Source: Chrysogorgia sp. JL179-B06
Taxonomy: Eukaryota > Cnidaria > Anthozoa > Scleralcyonacea > Chrysogorgiidae
Direction: 5' to 3'
Length of the DNA stretch: 64,000 nucleotides
Assembly (NCBI GenBank): GCA_035772405.1
Contig: JAYKKM010000224.1
Span: 2,590,001 to 2,654,000 of the forward strand
Part shown: piece by piece, positions 1 through 23,351 of the stretch
How positions within the stretch are numbered: the first letter of the stretch is position 1
How the letters are laid out: every line of letters starts with the position of its first letter
Made by a program: the position numbers and the translations under genes
Notes under the pieces: generated by a model
What the model was told of the DNA's origin: nothing
The model's input: only the letters and a program-made list of their open reading frames with translations
The model's database searches: none

Positions 1-59
1 CAGGATTTTAAAGAGCGTCGAGATACCACGCGGAGGGTGGTGATATCCTACATGCAAAG

Positions 60-1330
60 ATAACTCCTCGTTTAATTTAATTTTGGGACAGTCTTAAAGC
101 CCGAGGAATAAAAGATTATCTATGTCGTTCTATTCTAGATATTGGTACACGGTTCCGATTCTGCGATCTTTAGGTTGTAGTTGTCTTCAGGAGGCTCTAC
201 AAACAAATTATTGAAGTTTTTATTCTTCATCATGCGGTCCAACTCGTTCTTAGTCATAGAGTCTTTTCTCTGGGCCAGTGATTCGAGGGTGTCTTTTGGT
301 AGTACAAAAATTCTCAGGCAGCGATCCTGCACTCTCTGCAGGTCAACAGAGAGATATCCAGGTAGACCGGCGTAATCTAGTAGGGGCTGGCGCAGGCGCG
401 GATTTAGAAGTAAGGCGAATAAATTAGACAGTTCATGAACAACCCTATTGGTTATGCTTTTGTTAAGAATAATTCAAAAAAAAAACCTATCCAATAGGAT
501 TGTTATTCGCAGGTATTTTGAATTTCAAATTCTGATCTAATTTATTCGCCTTACTTCTAAATCCGCGCCTGGCTGGCGTAATCTAGTAGGGGCCGGATCT
601 TTGTTATGTAGGTAGTAAGCCCAATTCAGCTGTGAGGTTGGCTTGTGATAAATGCGTTTGCTAGCTTTGCTGACGATATCCGATATGTGCGAGTTCCACG
701 ACTCCCAGCAACTTGAACTTGGTGACTCGTTCAAGCTCCATATCATGCAGTAATAATATATAGAGGCGCTGGAGTTACATTTGTTTTCTTGAAGGAAATC
801 CACATCTCTTGTTTTCTTAACATTAAGCTCCATTTTGTTTACCTCAGCCCAGGATTCCAGATGGTACATCACATCCTGCATCCGAAGGTACCAGCCGGTA
901 GTGTATACAGTCGTCAGCATATTTGCACGTTGCAATGGGTGAATCATTATTAGAGATGCCTTCCTCAATGTCATTGATGTGAACATTGAGTGGGAGAAAT
1001 AACTCCAACTTGAGGCACTCCAGCGATTACTCGACCTTATTTGGACAGCACCCCCGATAGCTTCACATGTAGTGTTCTCTCTGACAGGAAGCTCTGCGTC
1101 CATTTCCAAAAGCTTCTACTCACCCCCATGGCAGCAAGCTTGGTCAGTAACGTAGCATGATCTACCAAGTCAAACGCTTTGCGAAAGTCCACAAACACAG
1201 TGTGCTATCCTTTAATCTGGTTCCTCCGGTTTGTAGGATCGTGCCAGTCTTGTATGGTACTTGTGAGGATTTGAGCTTGACGATCTTCCATGTATTAACA
1301 GGATTGATGACTAGGGTACATTTTACAGAA
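60..1330 (-). pseudogene. non-LTR retrotransposon (LINE) reverse transcriptase, degenerate
   Basis: Minus-strand reading gives canonical RT block A as 'VFVDFRKAFDLVDHATLL' near 1,140-1,200, followed by 'KLAAMGVSRSFWKWTQSFLS'. The catalytic block 'KYADD' lies near 910-925 in another frame, and a thumb-like 'HISDIVSKASKRIYH' near 650. The C-terminal tail, with 'QDRCLRIFVLPKDTLES', is at 135-332. Frame changes and stops, including one just before block A, show it is dead. Such tails are common in animal LINEs of the CR1/jockey type; exact clade is not assigned. The 5' endonuclease part is absent and a 179 bp MITE interrupts the 3' part. Confidence 0.8.
369..593. mobile_element. MITE inserted in the LINE, 36-bp terminal inverted repeats
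   Basis: Positions 393-428 and 536-571 are exact inverted repeats starting CAGGCGCGGATTTAG. The insert is flanked by an identical 19-bp direct repeat (369-387 and 575-593, GGCGTAATCTAGTAGGGGC) that encodes the interrupted LINE residues PLLDYAG-like, so it is a duplication of target sequence. A 19-bp duplication is long for a cut-and-paste transposon. The superfamily is not assigned. Confidence 0.75.
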
Positions 1331-1499
1331 CCTCCTTAAAAATGAACTAGAAGCGCTGAGGTGAATAACCAACGTATAGTTAACTCGGTTTTGGTAACTA
1401 AACCATACTTATTATAAAACCTATTGAAAAGGGGGGACACAATTAAGTTATAACTTAGTGTTGAACTGTTTTGACAAAAGTATGAAAACAATAATTCTA

Positions 1500-2650
1500 A
1501 CTATTATTTATTATTATTATGTTTTGTGTTTCACGGTAAAGTTTATATACCGGTGATTAGTCCTCACTGACAGCTTTATTAAACTTAAGCCAGTGAGTAC
1601 TTTTGACTTTCTTCAATTCATCGATAGTACCTTTCGGAGGATGTTGGCTGTGCCTATAGTAGCACAGAATGTTGTAAGATTTTCAAATCATACGTGATAT
1701 CTAGTTGTTTGAAGTAGGATTGTAGATTCTTTGGTGCAGAACCTAATGCACATATTATAATTGGTACTATCGTCTTTTTATTCCACATTCTAGCTACTTC
1801 CACCCGTAGTTCAGAGTAGTTGTCTAATTTCTCGAATTTCTTCTGCACCAGATCGAGGTTTACCACATCATATGTGTGAAGTTGATCGTCCAGGTTGTTG
1901 TAGTCTTGCGAAAGACTGTTGTTGGTGACTGACGTTTCAGCGGCGGTCATCTTCAGAGTCAAGTAAAGCGAGTTTGTCAGGGTTTGCCTATATATACGTC
2001 TGGTTCATTACGTCATCGTTTGTTTGTGTCATAATTAATGCCACATCTATGACTGTACATTCATTCTTCTCGTTGTTCACGACGACGATATCCGGTCTTC
2101 TGTGCTTGATTTCTCGATCGGTTTGGATGTTGAAGTCCCATAGGATTTTGACCCTTTCGCTCCCCACCACACTGTCCGCTTTATGCTGGTACCATTTATC
2201 ACTGTCTTCTAAGCCGATCTTGCTACATAGGATCCAATGAAGATTCAGGCATACTTTGTCCGTTTGTCGTGTCTCCAGTCTTGTAATCTTTCTGTACCAG
2301 CATGCTACACGCACTTACAATATGCATCACACTCTCCACCTTCTCTCTACATAACCTATATTTATCCGGGACATCCAACCCATATTATACTCTTCTTGAT
2401 GGAGTTTGTATTTACCGCTTGGTCTTGTGCAGCAGCTCAGTATTATAGGCTTTCTGTTTCACGTTTGAGATCGCCTTTACTTAACCAATTTCACGATTCT
2501 TCTGTTTTAAAATCCTTTGTATCTCTCTCAAACTGCCCGTGGAGTTTCATACTTTCCACCTCCTCCTTTTGCTCTGCATCTACCCTTTTCTTGTACTCTT
2601 CCTTCCCCTCTATCTGTTCTTTCACTATACCCGCTTCTTTGCAGCTACCT
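1500..2650 (-). pseudogene. LINE 3' region with restriction-like endonuclease
   Basis: Two adjacent minus-strand frames (1,988-2,314 and 1,654-1,962) read 'WYQHKADSVV', 'VKILWDFNIQTDREI', 'RRPDIVVV' and then 'YSELRVEVARMW' and 'VPIIICALGSAPKNL'. This matches, by recall, the C-terminus of LINEs with a PD-(D/E)XK restriction-like endonuclease, as in R4/Dong-type elements. Upstream sequence (2,315-2,650) still reads as 'MKLHGQFERDTKDF' and 'SWNWLSKGDLKRETE' in broken frames. Frameshifts separate the pieces, so it is inactive. The RT core is missing. Confidence 0.7.
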
Positions 2651-2654
2651 TCAG

Positions 2655-2930
2655 TATTATTATGTTTTGTGTTTCACGGTAACGATTTATATACCGGTGA
2701 TTAGTCCTCACTGACAGGTTTATTAAACTTAAGCCATGGGTACTTTTGACTTTCTTCAATTCATTGATAGTGGCTGTGCCTATAGTAGCACCGAATGTTG
2801 TAATATGTTCAAATCATATGCGATATCTAGTTGTTTGAGGTAGGACTGTAGATCCTTTGGTATTGAACCTAATGCACCTATTATTATAATTGGTGCACTT
2901 ATACTACTACTTGGTACCACTATTATAATT
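2655..2930 (-). mobile_element. 5'-truncated second copy of the same LINE 3' end
   Basis: Bases 2,655-2,900 repeat 1,505-1,760 at high identity, starting with ATTATGTTTTGTGTTTCACG, but with a deletion after 'CATTGATAG' and an earlier 5' end. This is the expected appearance of a truncated LINE insertion. The two copies are tandem and in the same orientation. Confidence 0.7.
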
Positions 2931-3238
2931 GGTACTATTATTATTATCATTATATTTATTTAAATTTTAAAAGCCATTTACCATGCTTGCATTGCTTAGC
3001 TGGGACTTACATGATAAACATGAAAACCGTTATAACAAAAGTCGAAAATTGTCATAAAAGGATTGCCATGCTTAACCAAGATCCCTACTCTAATAATTAA
3101 TTTTCCCCTGAAAATGTTTCAATGCGTATAGGCTGTGCCTGAAACCAACTCTATTTACTATTCATCTGATTCTTTAGAGTGACGGTTAAGTTCTAAAATT
3201 CTAGTCACCCGGTTTTAGAAACCAGGTTGGGTGACTAC

Positions 3239-3553
3239 TTAAAGTGCATATAACGTCTGTGGGGATTTAACATATATGTAATCTATCGATTTTCCTGAAA
3301 AAATATATCTTGTCAGCTAAAAATTTCATCTTCATAGACTTTTTTGCTGTTAAAGTTGACGGAAATGATGTCATAGCGGGCATCTGTCTATATGAAAACC
3401 TCTTTACAGATTCCCGCTATGACGTCATTTCCGTCAACTTTAACAGCAAAAAAGTATGAAATTTTCAGCTGACAAGATATATTACAATTTTTCTCAGGAG
3501 AATCCATAGATTACATATATGTTAAATTCCCACAGACGTTATATGCACTTTAA
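3239..3553. mobile_element. TTAA-flanked palindromic MITE, family A
   Basis: The two halves are near-perfect inverted copies: TTAAAGTGCATATAACGTCT at the left and AGACGTTATATGCACTTTAA at the right. TTAA at both borders (3,239-3,242 and 3,550-3,553) is the target duplication typical of piggyBac-type transposases. No coding capacity. Family A recurs at 38,656-39,254 and as a half copy ending at 63,305. Confidence 0.8.
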
Positions 3554-3554
3554 G

Positions 3555-4060
3555 GGGGGAAGAGACAATTTGCGAAAATACAAAATATCAAAACTGCTAC
3601 CTGTCTAACGTGTGATTGCCTTTGCGTTTCCTCAAGTGTTAAACATGTTCGCACAATGTTTGCAAGTAGGCGCTACCACGCTGCTACCATAATGAGTGTG
3701 CGCTGTTTATTTTATCTGACTATGCGAAAAATGCGGTAATTTGGGGAGCAATTAATATTCTTTCGGTTATTTTCGAAACTTTACAGTATAATTACACTAC
3801 CCTGCCGCTGAGTATTTTAATACAGTAAGCCACTCCGTAGATGATGTCCATCACCATCCTCAAAAAATGTTTTGATGATAACGAACATAAACAATGCGAG
3901 CGCATTTTTATTTTCAACTTCAACACTCAACATATGGATTAATCCAAATGGATTAACGTCAATTTTCAATTCGTAATAACTTTATACATTTTGGCACCTT
4001 TTGAAATTTAACAACTCGCCATTTTTATTTTTGACATCATTACGTATATATCGCGCGCAG
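3555..4060. other. no gene seen
   Basis: AT-rich sequence without an ORF, clear exon or inverted repeat. It would lie 3' of the modular secreted gene and could hold its 3' UTR or polyadenylation site, but no decisive signal is visible. Confidence 0.5.
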
Positions 4061-4385
4061 CGTTGCTCCAGTGGCGGCACCCATGGGCCGAGGGGAGCCC
4101 ATCAGCCCATCCGGCAAACTGCCTCTTTTTACTAATGGTACTATTATTAATAATATTTTCTTAAAAATAATGGATACACTACAAAAAAGTGATTTGTGGT
4201 CTTTAGATTTTAATCCAAAGTGCTCTCAAAATGCAGGAAATTCCATTTCAGAGACCCTAAATTCGAAAATATTCTGGCGGAAAATCCCCCGGACTCCCTA
4301 CATATGTAGTCACTTTTTGGGATGGGGCCTAACTTTTTTCTCGCACTGGGGCCCACACCCACGTAGTGCCGCCACTGCGTTGCTC
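4061..4385. mobile_element. non-autonomous hAT element with 8-bp target duplication
   Basis: Terminal inverted repeats CAGTGGCGGCAC (4,069-4,080) and GTGCCGCCACTG (4,366-4,377) are perfect. They are flanked by the exact 8-bp duplication CGTTGCTC (4,061-4,068 and 4,378-4,385). TIR start CAG and an 8-bp duplication define a hAT element. The 309 bp body has an ORF fragment without recognisable transposase. It landed 1 bp from the stop codon of the proposed last exon of the modular gene. Confidence 0.9.
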
Positions 4386-16917
<12,532 letters not shown>

Positions 16918-16919
16918 AA

Positions 16920-18100
16920 TTGTCTTCCAAGCATAAGCGCAATCGATTCTCTCAAATGATATTAAATTTGATCTTCTCCAGGGTGACCACCAGTTGCTTG
17001 CACGGACAGAAAATTTTGTTTTTATATGAATGCATTATTAACGAGCCAAGCGCAAAAGTTTATGTTTGAGTTGAAGTGAAGTTCTAAAGATAGCGAAGTC
17101 GCTGGGAGATGGGATCGAATAAACGATGACCTTTTCCTAAATCACCGGTAAAGGTGTGCAGGTAAAGCCGTTATCAATATATATATATATACTATACGGT
17201 GCAGGATGGAGGAGGATGGAAATCTTGAATTCTGTAGTTTCCAAAGAAATATATAGTATGTTTTCCACGTGTTTTCCCAAGGAACAACTTTTTTATCTGT
17301 GGAATTGATAAAACTGCGCAGGTTTCAGTCATAGTTCTTATTATAGTTGTCATGTAATTTTTCTCACTGGTATCAACGGCTATTATATAACGCTTTTTCA
17401 GCCACAACATTGTTGTTTTAATACTCGTTAAAGATGTGATAGGCCCATCTACACCACAAGATTTTCTCTTACGATTGTCGTACAGCCGTACAATTGTATT
17501 TTATTGTGTACACAACTCTCGTTAACGATGGTTAATGTTGCAAAATTTCCGCTACACTCTGTAAATGAATCCAGTCTTTACATCATAAAGAAAGTAATCG
17601 TAGCGTGAATATATATGCCTTACTACTTACTAACTATTCTTATAAGCAATACTAAGTGCGTAGCTCGAGTCTTCTCTGGATTAATAATTTTCCACATCAA
17701 AATAAAACACATAAATCATATTTAATACACACCTTCGAAAATGGTAATAAACAATAATATTAAATTCATGCAACAGGGTTATAATTATAAATATACTTTA
17801 GACCATATAGTAAACTTTTATACTGCAGTTTATTTGAATAATCATCTTGTTTTGATCAACTCCCAAACCAAAAAGCAATGGAATTTCGCCACTCTACTTC
17901 TTTCCTTGTTTGGTGTCTTTATTATCCTTGATGAAACGAATATCCTGTTTGATCGGGAAAGGTTCTTTGTCATTAAAACAGACAGAGCAACAAAATAATG
18001 TGATAATTTCTTCCTCTTCTCCCTCTTAATCCAAATATTAATATTTTCTTCTGTTGAATTGTCAGTAAGCAGGCATTCCCGGCTACCGCTGGTCACCCAA
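16920..18100. other. upstream of the modular gene; no gene seen
   Basis: Should contain the promoter of the minus-strand modular gene. No convincing TATA or initiator could be fixed. Short AT microsatellite at 17,178-17,192. Confidence 0.4.
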
Positions 18101-18199
18101 AATTCATCATCTAAAGGCAGTTTCTAGGCAGTTTTCCAGGCAGAGGTATTACATAAGGTATTATAAGGCGGCAAGCAATATCTTGTTGCTCAACTAAGT

Positions 18200-18520
18200 A
18201 CACTCATGAGAAATAAAATAATACTTTAATTACAAAGATTATTCTAGGTTATTTTTCCCAAAATGTGTATTTGAAATCATTACAACCGTGTTATATAAAA
18301 ATATTAGAACTCTATCTTTCTCTTTCTTATATTCTTCATAAGTTATTAACTCGTTGCACAGTTTTTCAACACGCATTCTTCCTTGCTCCATATTTTCTTT
18401 AAATTCCACGACAAAGTTATACGGACTTAAACGCTGTTCATGTAGTAGCTTCTTGATCTATTAATTCTGATCTATTAAAACTTTTCTTGATACACGTATA
18501 TGGTCCAAAGTGGATTGCCA
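18200..18520 (-). pseudogene. degenerate copy of a gene segment also at 34.9-35.2 kb
   Basis: Bases 18,220-18,520 match 34,935-35,190 at high identity. In the minus direction a frame reads 'RLSPYNFVVEFKENMEQG' and 'RMRVEKLCNEL', then 'YKKEKD'. Where the 35 kb copy has a possible splice donor (AAAG|GTAGAT), this copy has AAAGATAG. No known family. Likely a dispersed duplicate of a host or element gene. Confidence 0.45.
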
Positions 18521-18827
18521 ATCCTTAATTAACATTGGCCACAAGACATCTGGTCAGCCAAATGTCCCTACAGAACAAAGCTGAAGCAAAGGCAACAACG
18601 AAACTTGTCGCGAGTGCCACGAATGCCTTCGACCGATATCATCCTTGAAAAGTTTAACCTAAACAAGGCAGTGAGAATCTTAGCATTGAGCTGTACGGTT
18701 CATATATAACTCCCGACGTCCCAATGAAAAAATCACAATGGCCAAAGAGTTAATGTCCCATAATACCTTCTGGATCAAGTAAAACTAAGAACGTCGATAT
18801 TAGTTATTGTTCGTGATTTGCTGAGGC

Positions 18828-20353
18828 TGGTTTCCACTCATGAGGAAAATTTTCTTCGGACAGGAAAATGTCAAAGGACAGGAAAATTTCCTTTGTCGTA
18901 ACTAATGACTTTAATACAAAGGAAACTTTCCACTCCGTTCCCATTAGAAGACGCGCCCGGACAAAGTGTGTAATTTGTGCTCGCAAAGTGTGACGGGATG
19001 TGTTCATAGATACTTTACTGTGATTGGTTGATTAATGAGGTTGTTTCTATGGTTACACGGTCAGAGAATCACTTGAACTCAAGACTCAGCGAGACAAGAA
19101 CTCAGCGAACACAGTTTTATTCAAAGCAAGCGATAAATATGTTGATCTATTTGAAACGGAATTCTATTTTGGAAGAAGAAAATTAATAGGTGACCCTCCA
19201 TGGGAAAAAATAATATTTCGAACGCCGTTCGAACGGCATTCGAAACCGTTCGAACGGCTAGCTATAGCGTTCGAACGGCTAGCGAGAGGCGTTCGAACGG
19301 CTAGCGAGAGGCGTTCGAAAGGCTATCTCGAACGGTTGGAAGTTGGCTAGTGCCTACAAGCGTTCAACCTTGCGTCCAATTAAACGTTCATCAACAAGCA
19401 TTTACATAACCAAACTGTCAAACATATCGTAAGCGTTCTTCGCGACGGTTCATGCCTGGCGTCAGAATCATCGAATTTGCTGAGACGGATATTCGCTGAC
19501 AACAGTAATTTGAGACTATTTAAAACTAATTTACTTGATCACAATTGTTTTTGCCACAATTCGGCAAACCTATGGGCAAACGCACATCCTTCTTTAAAGA
19601 TAGGCTTTCTAAAAATAGCGATTTACAAAGACGCTTTTCGAAATGTTCGCAAACCAAAGAAACAAACATCCGGTGTGACCGTGTGAGCATTGCCATAGTG
19701 ATGTTGACCGTCAATGAATGTGCACGCAGCTGTATGTATGAGTGAACCGTTCATTCGTTAATAAAGTAATTTCTGATGAAATAAACGCGAGAGCCAGCGA
19801 CGCATGCGGAGGCATATCTAGATTACGATATTAAAACACATGGTACTGGTTTTAGCAGCGTTCGAATGTTCTATTCAGCCGTTCGAACGGTTCTAATCAG
19901 TCGTTTGAACGGCGTTTAGCAGCGTTCGAACGGTTGTAGTCAACCGTTCGAATGGCGATTCGGCGTTCGAACGGTTCTAGTCAACCGTTCGAACGGCGTT
20001 TAGCAGCGTTCTAACGCTTACCGAACGCCGTTCGAATGCGTTTGAACGGCGTTTGAATGCGTTTGAACGGGTCACTGTTTTAAATCCAATAATAGTTCGC
20101 CTGAATACAAAACTTGAATATATCCTCTGTTTCAGCACCGAGTAACATACCAATCTGAGTTAAATTTCTCGAAGATTATCTTGTCGCAGGCTGGTCGATA
20201 GCTAGTTTTCCGAGGTTGACCGCAAGGCATCATGGGACAGTCACCTCAATTATTGAGGTACATGTCCCACAATGCACAAAGCGCAAAATTACACACTTTG
20301 TCCGGGCTCATCTTGTCGGCTGTCCAGAGAAAACATTTCCTGAGTGGAAACCA
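18828..20353. mobile_element. 1.5 kb element with 13-bp TIRs and CCGTTCGAACGG clusters
   Basis: TGGTTTCCACTCA (18,828-18,840) and TGAGTGGAAACCA (20,341-20,353) are perfect inverted ends. Farther in, GGACAAAGTGTGTAATTTG (18,959-18,977) mirrors AAATTACACACTTTGTCC (about 20,285-20,302). Two clusters of CGTTCGAACGG palindromes lie at 19,215-19,335 and 19,858-20,065. No transposase found and no clear target duplication. Probably a non-autonomous DNA transposon with subterminal binding-site arrays. Confidence 0.65.
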
Positions 20354-20397
20354 ACCATAAGGTAGCACAGGTTAGTCTCAGGAGTGTTAACTACACA

Positions 20398-20838
20398 TAA
20401 TTAGTTAAGGGCGGAGGAAGGGGGGGGGGGAGTGGCATGACTATATAGGATGGCAAATTAGGCCCAAATATCTAAATTCAGGACTTCAGGATGAATTAAG
20501 AATACATTTGTGAAGAAAGATTAATATACATTATAATGATGATTTTATTAAAAACGATTAAAACATGCATAGTAATCAATAAGAAAAGCTATGCACATAC
20601 AAAAGCTTGTATAATTATAACTATGAGTCTAAATTTGTGGTTTTTACTCCTTATATTTCCTTGAACACTGGCCCCAAAACGCAGGAAATACTGTTTCCGA
20701 GCCTTATTTCAAAACATTTCCGGGGGTGCGCATGCCGCCGGACCCCCTAGATGTCTCGAACCTTACGGCCCTCGATTCTTGGGCCTTCTGTCCGCGCCCC
20801 CCCTGTATTTAAACTGTTCCGCCGCCTACGTAATTAGT
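20398..20838. mobile_element. non-autonomous hAT element
   Basis: An 8-bp duplication TAATTAGT (20,398-20,405 and 20,831-20,838) flanks imperfect TIRs (left TAAGGGCGGAGGAA, right end TTCCGCCGCCTACG). Internal GGAAATACTGTTTCCGAGCC resembles the interiors of the elements at 4,069-4,377 and 29,756-30,364, so all three belong to one related group. Confidence 0.75.
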
Positions 20839-20839
20839 G

Positions 20840-21100
20840 CTCCTTCGGGATTATATGGGGAGTGTACGAGCTGCAGTAGACTAATTTAATTAAAAATAAT
20901 GATGCAAAGTGGATGTAGGTAAGACTGGGTGTGGAGTAGGAACTGAGAAGTATGTTGTCTTTTGTATTGCTAGTGTTCTAAAATGTACTTAAAAAGAGAA
21001 ATAAATAACTTTTCAATATAGGACCATGGGAGTATCTTTTTATGCAATAAATAGAACAATACATGGACCCTTGCATGGAAATATCTGTACTGATATGATG
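20840..21100. other. no gene seen
   Basis: AT-rich interval with nothing recognised. Confidence 0.4.
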
Positions 21101-21105
21101 TATTA

Positions 21106-21206
21106 TGCAGTACGATATCAAGAAAGAGGAGCGTAAGATGCTGCCATCGATGAATTACAAAAGACAGGATTGCACCGCTGTCACAACAGACAACATGTTA
21201 TCGTTG
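21106..21206 (+). pseudogene. fragment of a RING-Kelch paralogue
   Basis: About 100 bp match 23,104-23,204 of the intact gene (start ACGATATCAAGAAAGAGGAG) with roughly one change in twelve. It encodes part of the last Kelch repeats. It shows that a related gene or duplicate once lay here. Confidence 0.8.
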
Positions 21207-21224
21207 CATAATGGCTAATAATGT

Positions 21225-21260
21225 TTGCAATGCAATGCAATGCAATGCAATGCAATGTAA
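21225..21260. repeat. (TGCAA)n pentanucleotide run
   Basis: Six TGCAA units (GCAATGCAATGCAATGCAAT) just downstream of the paralogue fragment. Confidence 0.85.
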
Positions 21261-21354
21261 TCTTTTGAAGTATTGCAGGACCCCACTGAAAAACACTTCG
21301 GTAACGTGGGTATTCTGAATAAATATTATTGTTATATTATATTATTATTATATT

Positions 21355-21512
21355 ATACGGTACTTCGTCTCGGCTATATAAGCACAGAATCTGTCTTTTT
21401 AAAATAAGAATTCAATGGATCCATTTTGATTTCTTTTCTATGAATAATCTATTTTGGAGAATGCATTTTCAATAATCCTATATTCTCGGATCCATTTTCA
21501 ATAACCTATTTT
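21355..21512. repeat. left arm of inverted repeat around the RING-Kelch gene
   Basis: Inverted copy of 23,352-23,520 at roughly 90 percent identity; shares CTATGAATAATCTATTTTGG. The arms lie about 1.85 kb apart and enclose the whole gene. Confidence 0.85.
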
Positions 21513-21849
21513 CTATATGATCTATTTTGTAGGAATCATTTTCAATAACCTATTTCCAGGCCCTACTCAAATATAATGTTCCTTATATGACATCCTCTAC
21601 CTCGCGCTACCTCGAGTCTTCGACACATCAATTTTCACATGCTCAAATAATAAAAGTCCATGCCACAAAGGAAATTTGTGAGGGGAGGGACCGGGTTATG
21701 GCAAAACTTGCACAATAACTCAGCAGGTTGATTAGTTATTGGTCAATGAGGAGTAAGATGAATTACCAAAGAATTACTTTGCATGTTTGCTTTGGTCAGT
21801 CAACCATCCTTGGTTGACAAAACTCGACCGATGTCAACTTCCGTGAATC

Positions 21850-23337
21850 ATGGATTCTATTGACCAAGGATACGATGATAATCGATTTACAAACATCGTA
21901 GACGACGACCTTCATTGTCCAATATGCCTTAATGTGCTCAACGATCCAGTACAATGCCGAAAGAACGAGCATCATTTCTGCAATCCATGCATCACAAGGC
22001 ATTTGAAATCGTTTCAGACTTGTCCATCGTGCATGGAGAAGCTCACGTTAAAGAGCCTACGAAAACCAGCAAGATATCTCACCAAAAGCTTATCGCAACT
22101 CGAAATCCGCTGTGATCACGAAAACCGCGGCTGTCGCGAGATTGTTCTGCTGGAGAATATAGGAATTCATGTTAGCAATTGCGAGTACACTCCGGTGAAA
22201 TGTTCAAACAATGGCTGTGCTGAGATTATCGACAAACGAAACAAGATCCACCACGAGCAACTTGCTTGCAAGTTTAGAAAGACGCGGTGCCCCGATTGCA
22301 TTGAACTGAAGAAAGAAGTCGATAAAATGAATACCCGACTGAACGAATTAAACGACCATGTGAATTATATGATGGCTGAAATGAATGACGAGATTAATAC
22401 CATTACAGCAGCTACTAGATTTTCCCATACACCTGCAGCTGCATACGTTCGACGAGATATCATCATCGCCGGTGGATGTCATCAACAGCGTCGGTTGAAC
22501 TCCGTAGAAACGTTTTCCTGGAGCAAGAAAAGGTGGAAATTTATTCCAGCGATGAGAGAAAATCGAGAGGCAGCATCCGCTGTTGTGTTTAGAAACCTTA
22601 TGATTGTAACCGGAGGTTTTGATGATGTCAGCAAAGAAACTGACACTTCGGAAGCGATAAACCTTGTGGTGGAAGATGTTCACTGGTTTGAATTTCCTGT
22701 CAGAATGCCTGTGAAACTCCAAGGACATAGGTCATTGGTTCATCAGGATAGTTTGTTTGTAACAGGAGGATTTACAATCAGGAAACAAAACGCCTCTGAT
22801 GCTATCTACGAACTCCATTTAACCCATCCATTTTCGTCCATGCTTGTTTGTCAAATGCCACAACCGAGATGTTTCCATGCAGCAGTGGGGTTTGGCGAAA
22901 GTATCGTGATCGCTGGCGGACAAACAACTGGAAACGACCGAGATTGCGTCGACAGCGTCCTGTTGTATGATATAAATAAGCAAGCATTGAAGACCCTTGC
23001 ACCACTACCTTTCCCAGTCACCGATATGGCATCAGTTGGCTGGCGTGATTGCTTGATTTTGATCGGAGGAATTAACAAACATTTTGATCAGTTAAGCAGC
23101 ATTGTGCAATACGATATCAAGAAAGAGGAGAGTAAGATGCTGCCATCGATGAAGTACAAAAGACAGGGTTGCACCGCTGTCACAACCGGCAATGTTTTCG
23201 TTGTAATGGGAGGTTATAACAAGGATCAAGGATTTCTTGACACAGCCGAGTGCTTTAATTTTGAAACGAACTCGTGGGACGAGCTACCACATATGAATGA
23301 ACAACGGACATATGGAACTGCTGTCGTGCAATGTTGA
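21850..23337 (+). CDS. RING / SIAH-type zinc finger / Kelch protein, NRDP1-like N-terminus
   Basis: Intact 495-codon intronless gene. RING finger at residues 23-61: CPIC (23-26), C36, H42, C44, C47, CPSC (58-61). A cysteine/histidine-rich TRAF/SIAH-type zinc finger follows at about 85-150 ('RCDHENRGC', 'HVSNCEYTPVKC', 'CRPDC'-like end CPDC). The order RING, 'LSQLEIRCD', zinc finger and then a short coiled coil (about 151-185) resembles NRDP1/RNF41. About 205-495 forms a Kelch propeller with repeated GG motifs ('IIIAGG', 'VTGG', 'IVIAGG', 'ILIGG', 'VVMGG') in place of NRDP1's C-terminal domain. Expected role: a ubiquitin ligase with Kelch substrate recognition in the cytosol; substrate unknown. 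The start ATG is the first in frame. AATAAA at 23,435-23,440 could be the polyadenylation signal. Lack of introns suggests retroposition or an expanded lineage-specific family. Confidence 0.9.
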   Translation: MDSIDQGYDDNRFTNIVDDDLHCPICLNVLNDPVQCRKNEHHFCNPCITRHLKSFQTCPSCMEKLTLKSLRKPARYLTKSLSQLEIRCDHENRGCREIVLLENIGIHVSNCEYTPVKCSNNGCAEIIDKRNKIHHEQLACKFRKTRCPDCIELKKEVDKMNTRLNELNDHVNYMMAEMNDEINTITAATRFSHTPAAAYVRRDIIIAGGCHQQRRLNSVETFSWSKKRWKFIPAMRENREAASAVVFRNLMIVTGGFDDVSKETDTSEAINLVVEDVHWFEFPVRMPVKLQGHRSLVHQDSLFVTGGFTIRKQNASDAIYELHLTHPFSSMLVCQMPQPRCFHAAVGFGESIVIAGGQTTGNDRDCVDSVLLYDINKQALKTLAPLPFPVTDMASVGWRDCLILIGGINKHFDQLSSIVQYDIKKEESKMLPSMKYKRQGCTAVTTGNVFVVMGGYNKDQGFLDTAECFNFETNSWDELPHMNEQRTYGTAVVQC

Positions 23338-23351
23338 CTCATGCATGTAGT

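Noticed and set aside
2237..2704. 155-codon plus ORF
   Set aside because: Antisense of LINE remains, where the minus strand carries recognisable protein sequence.
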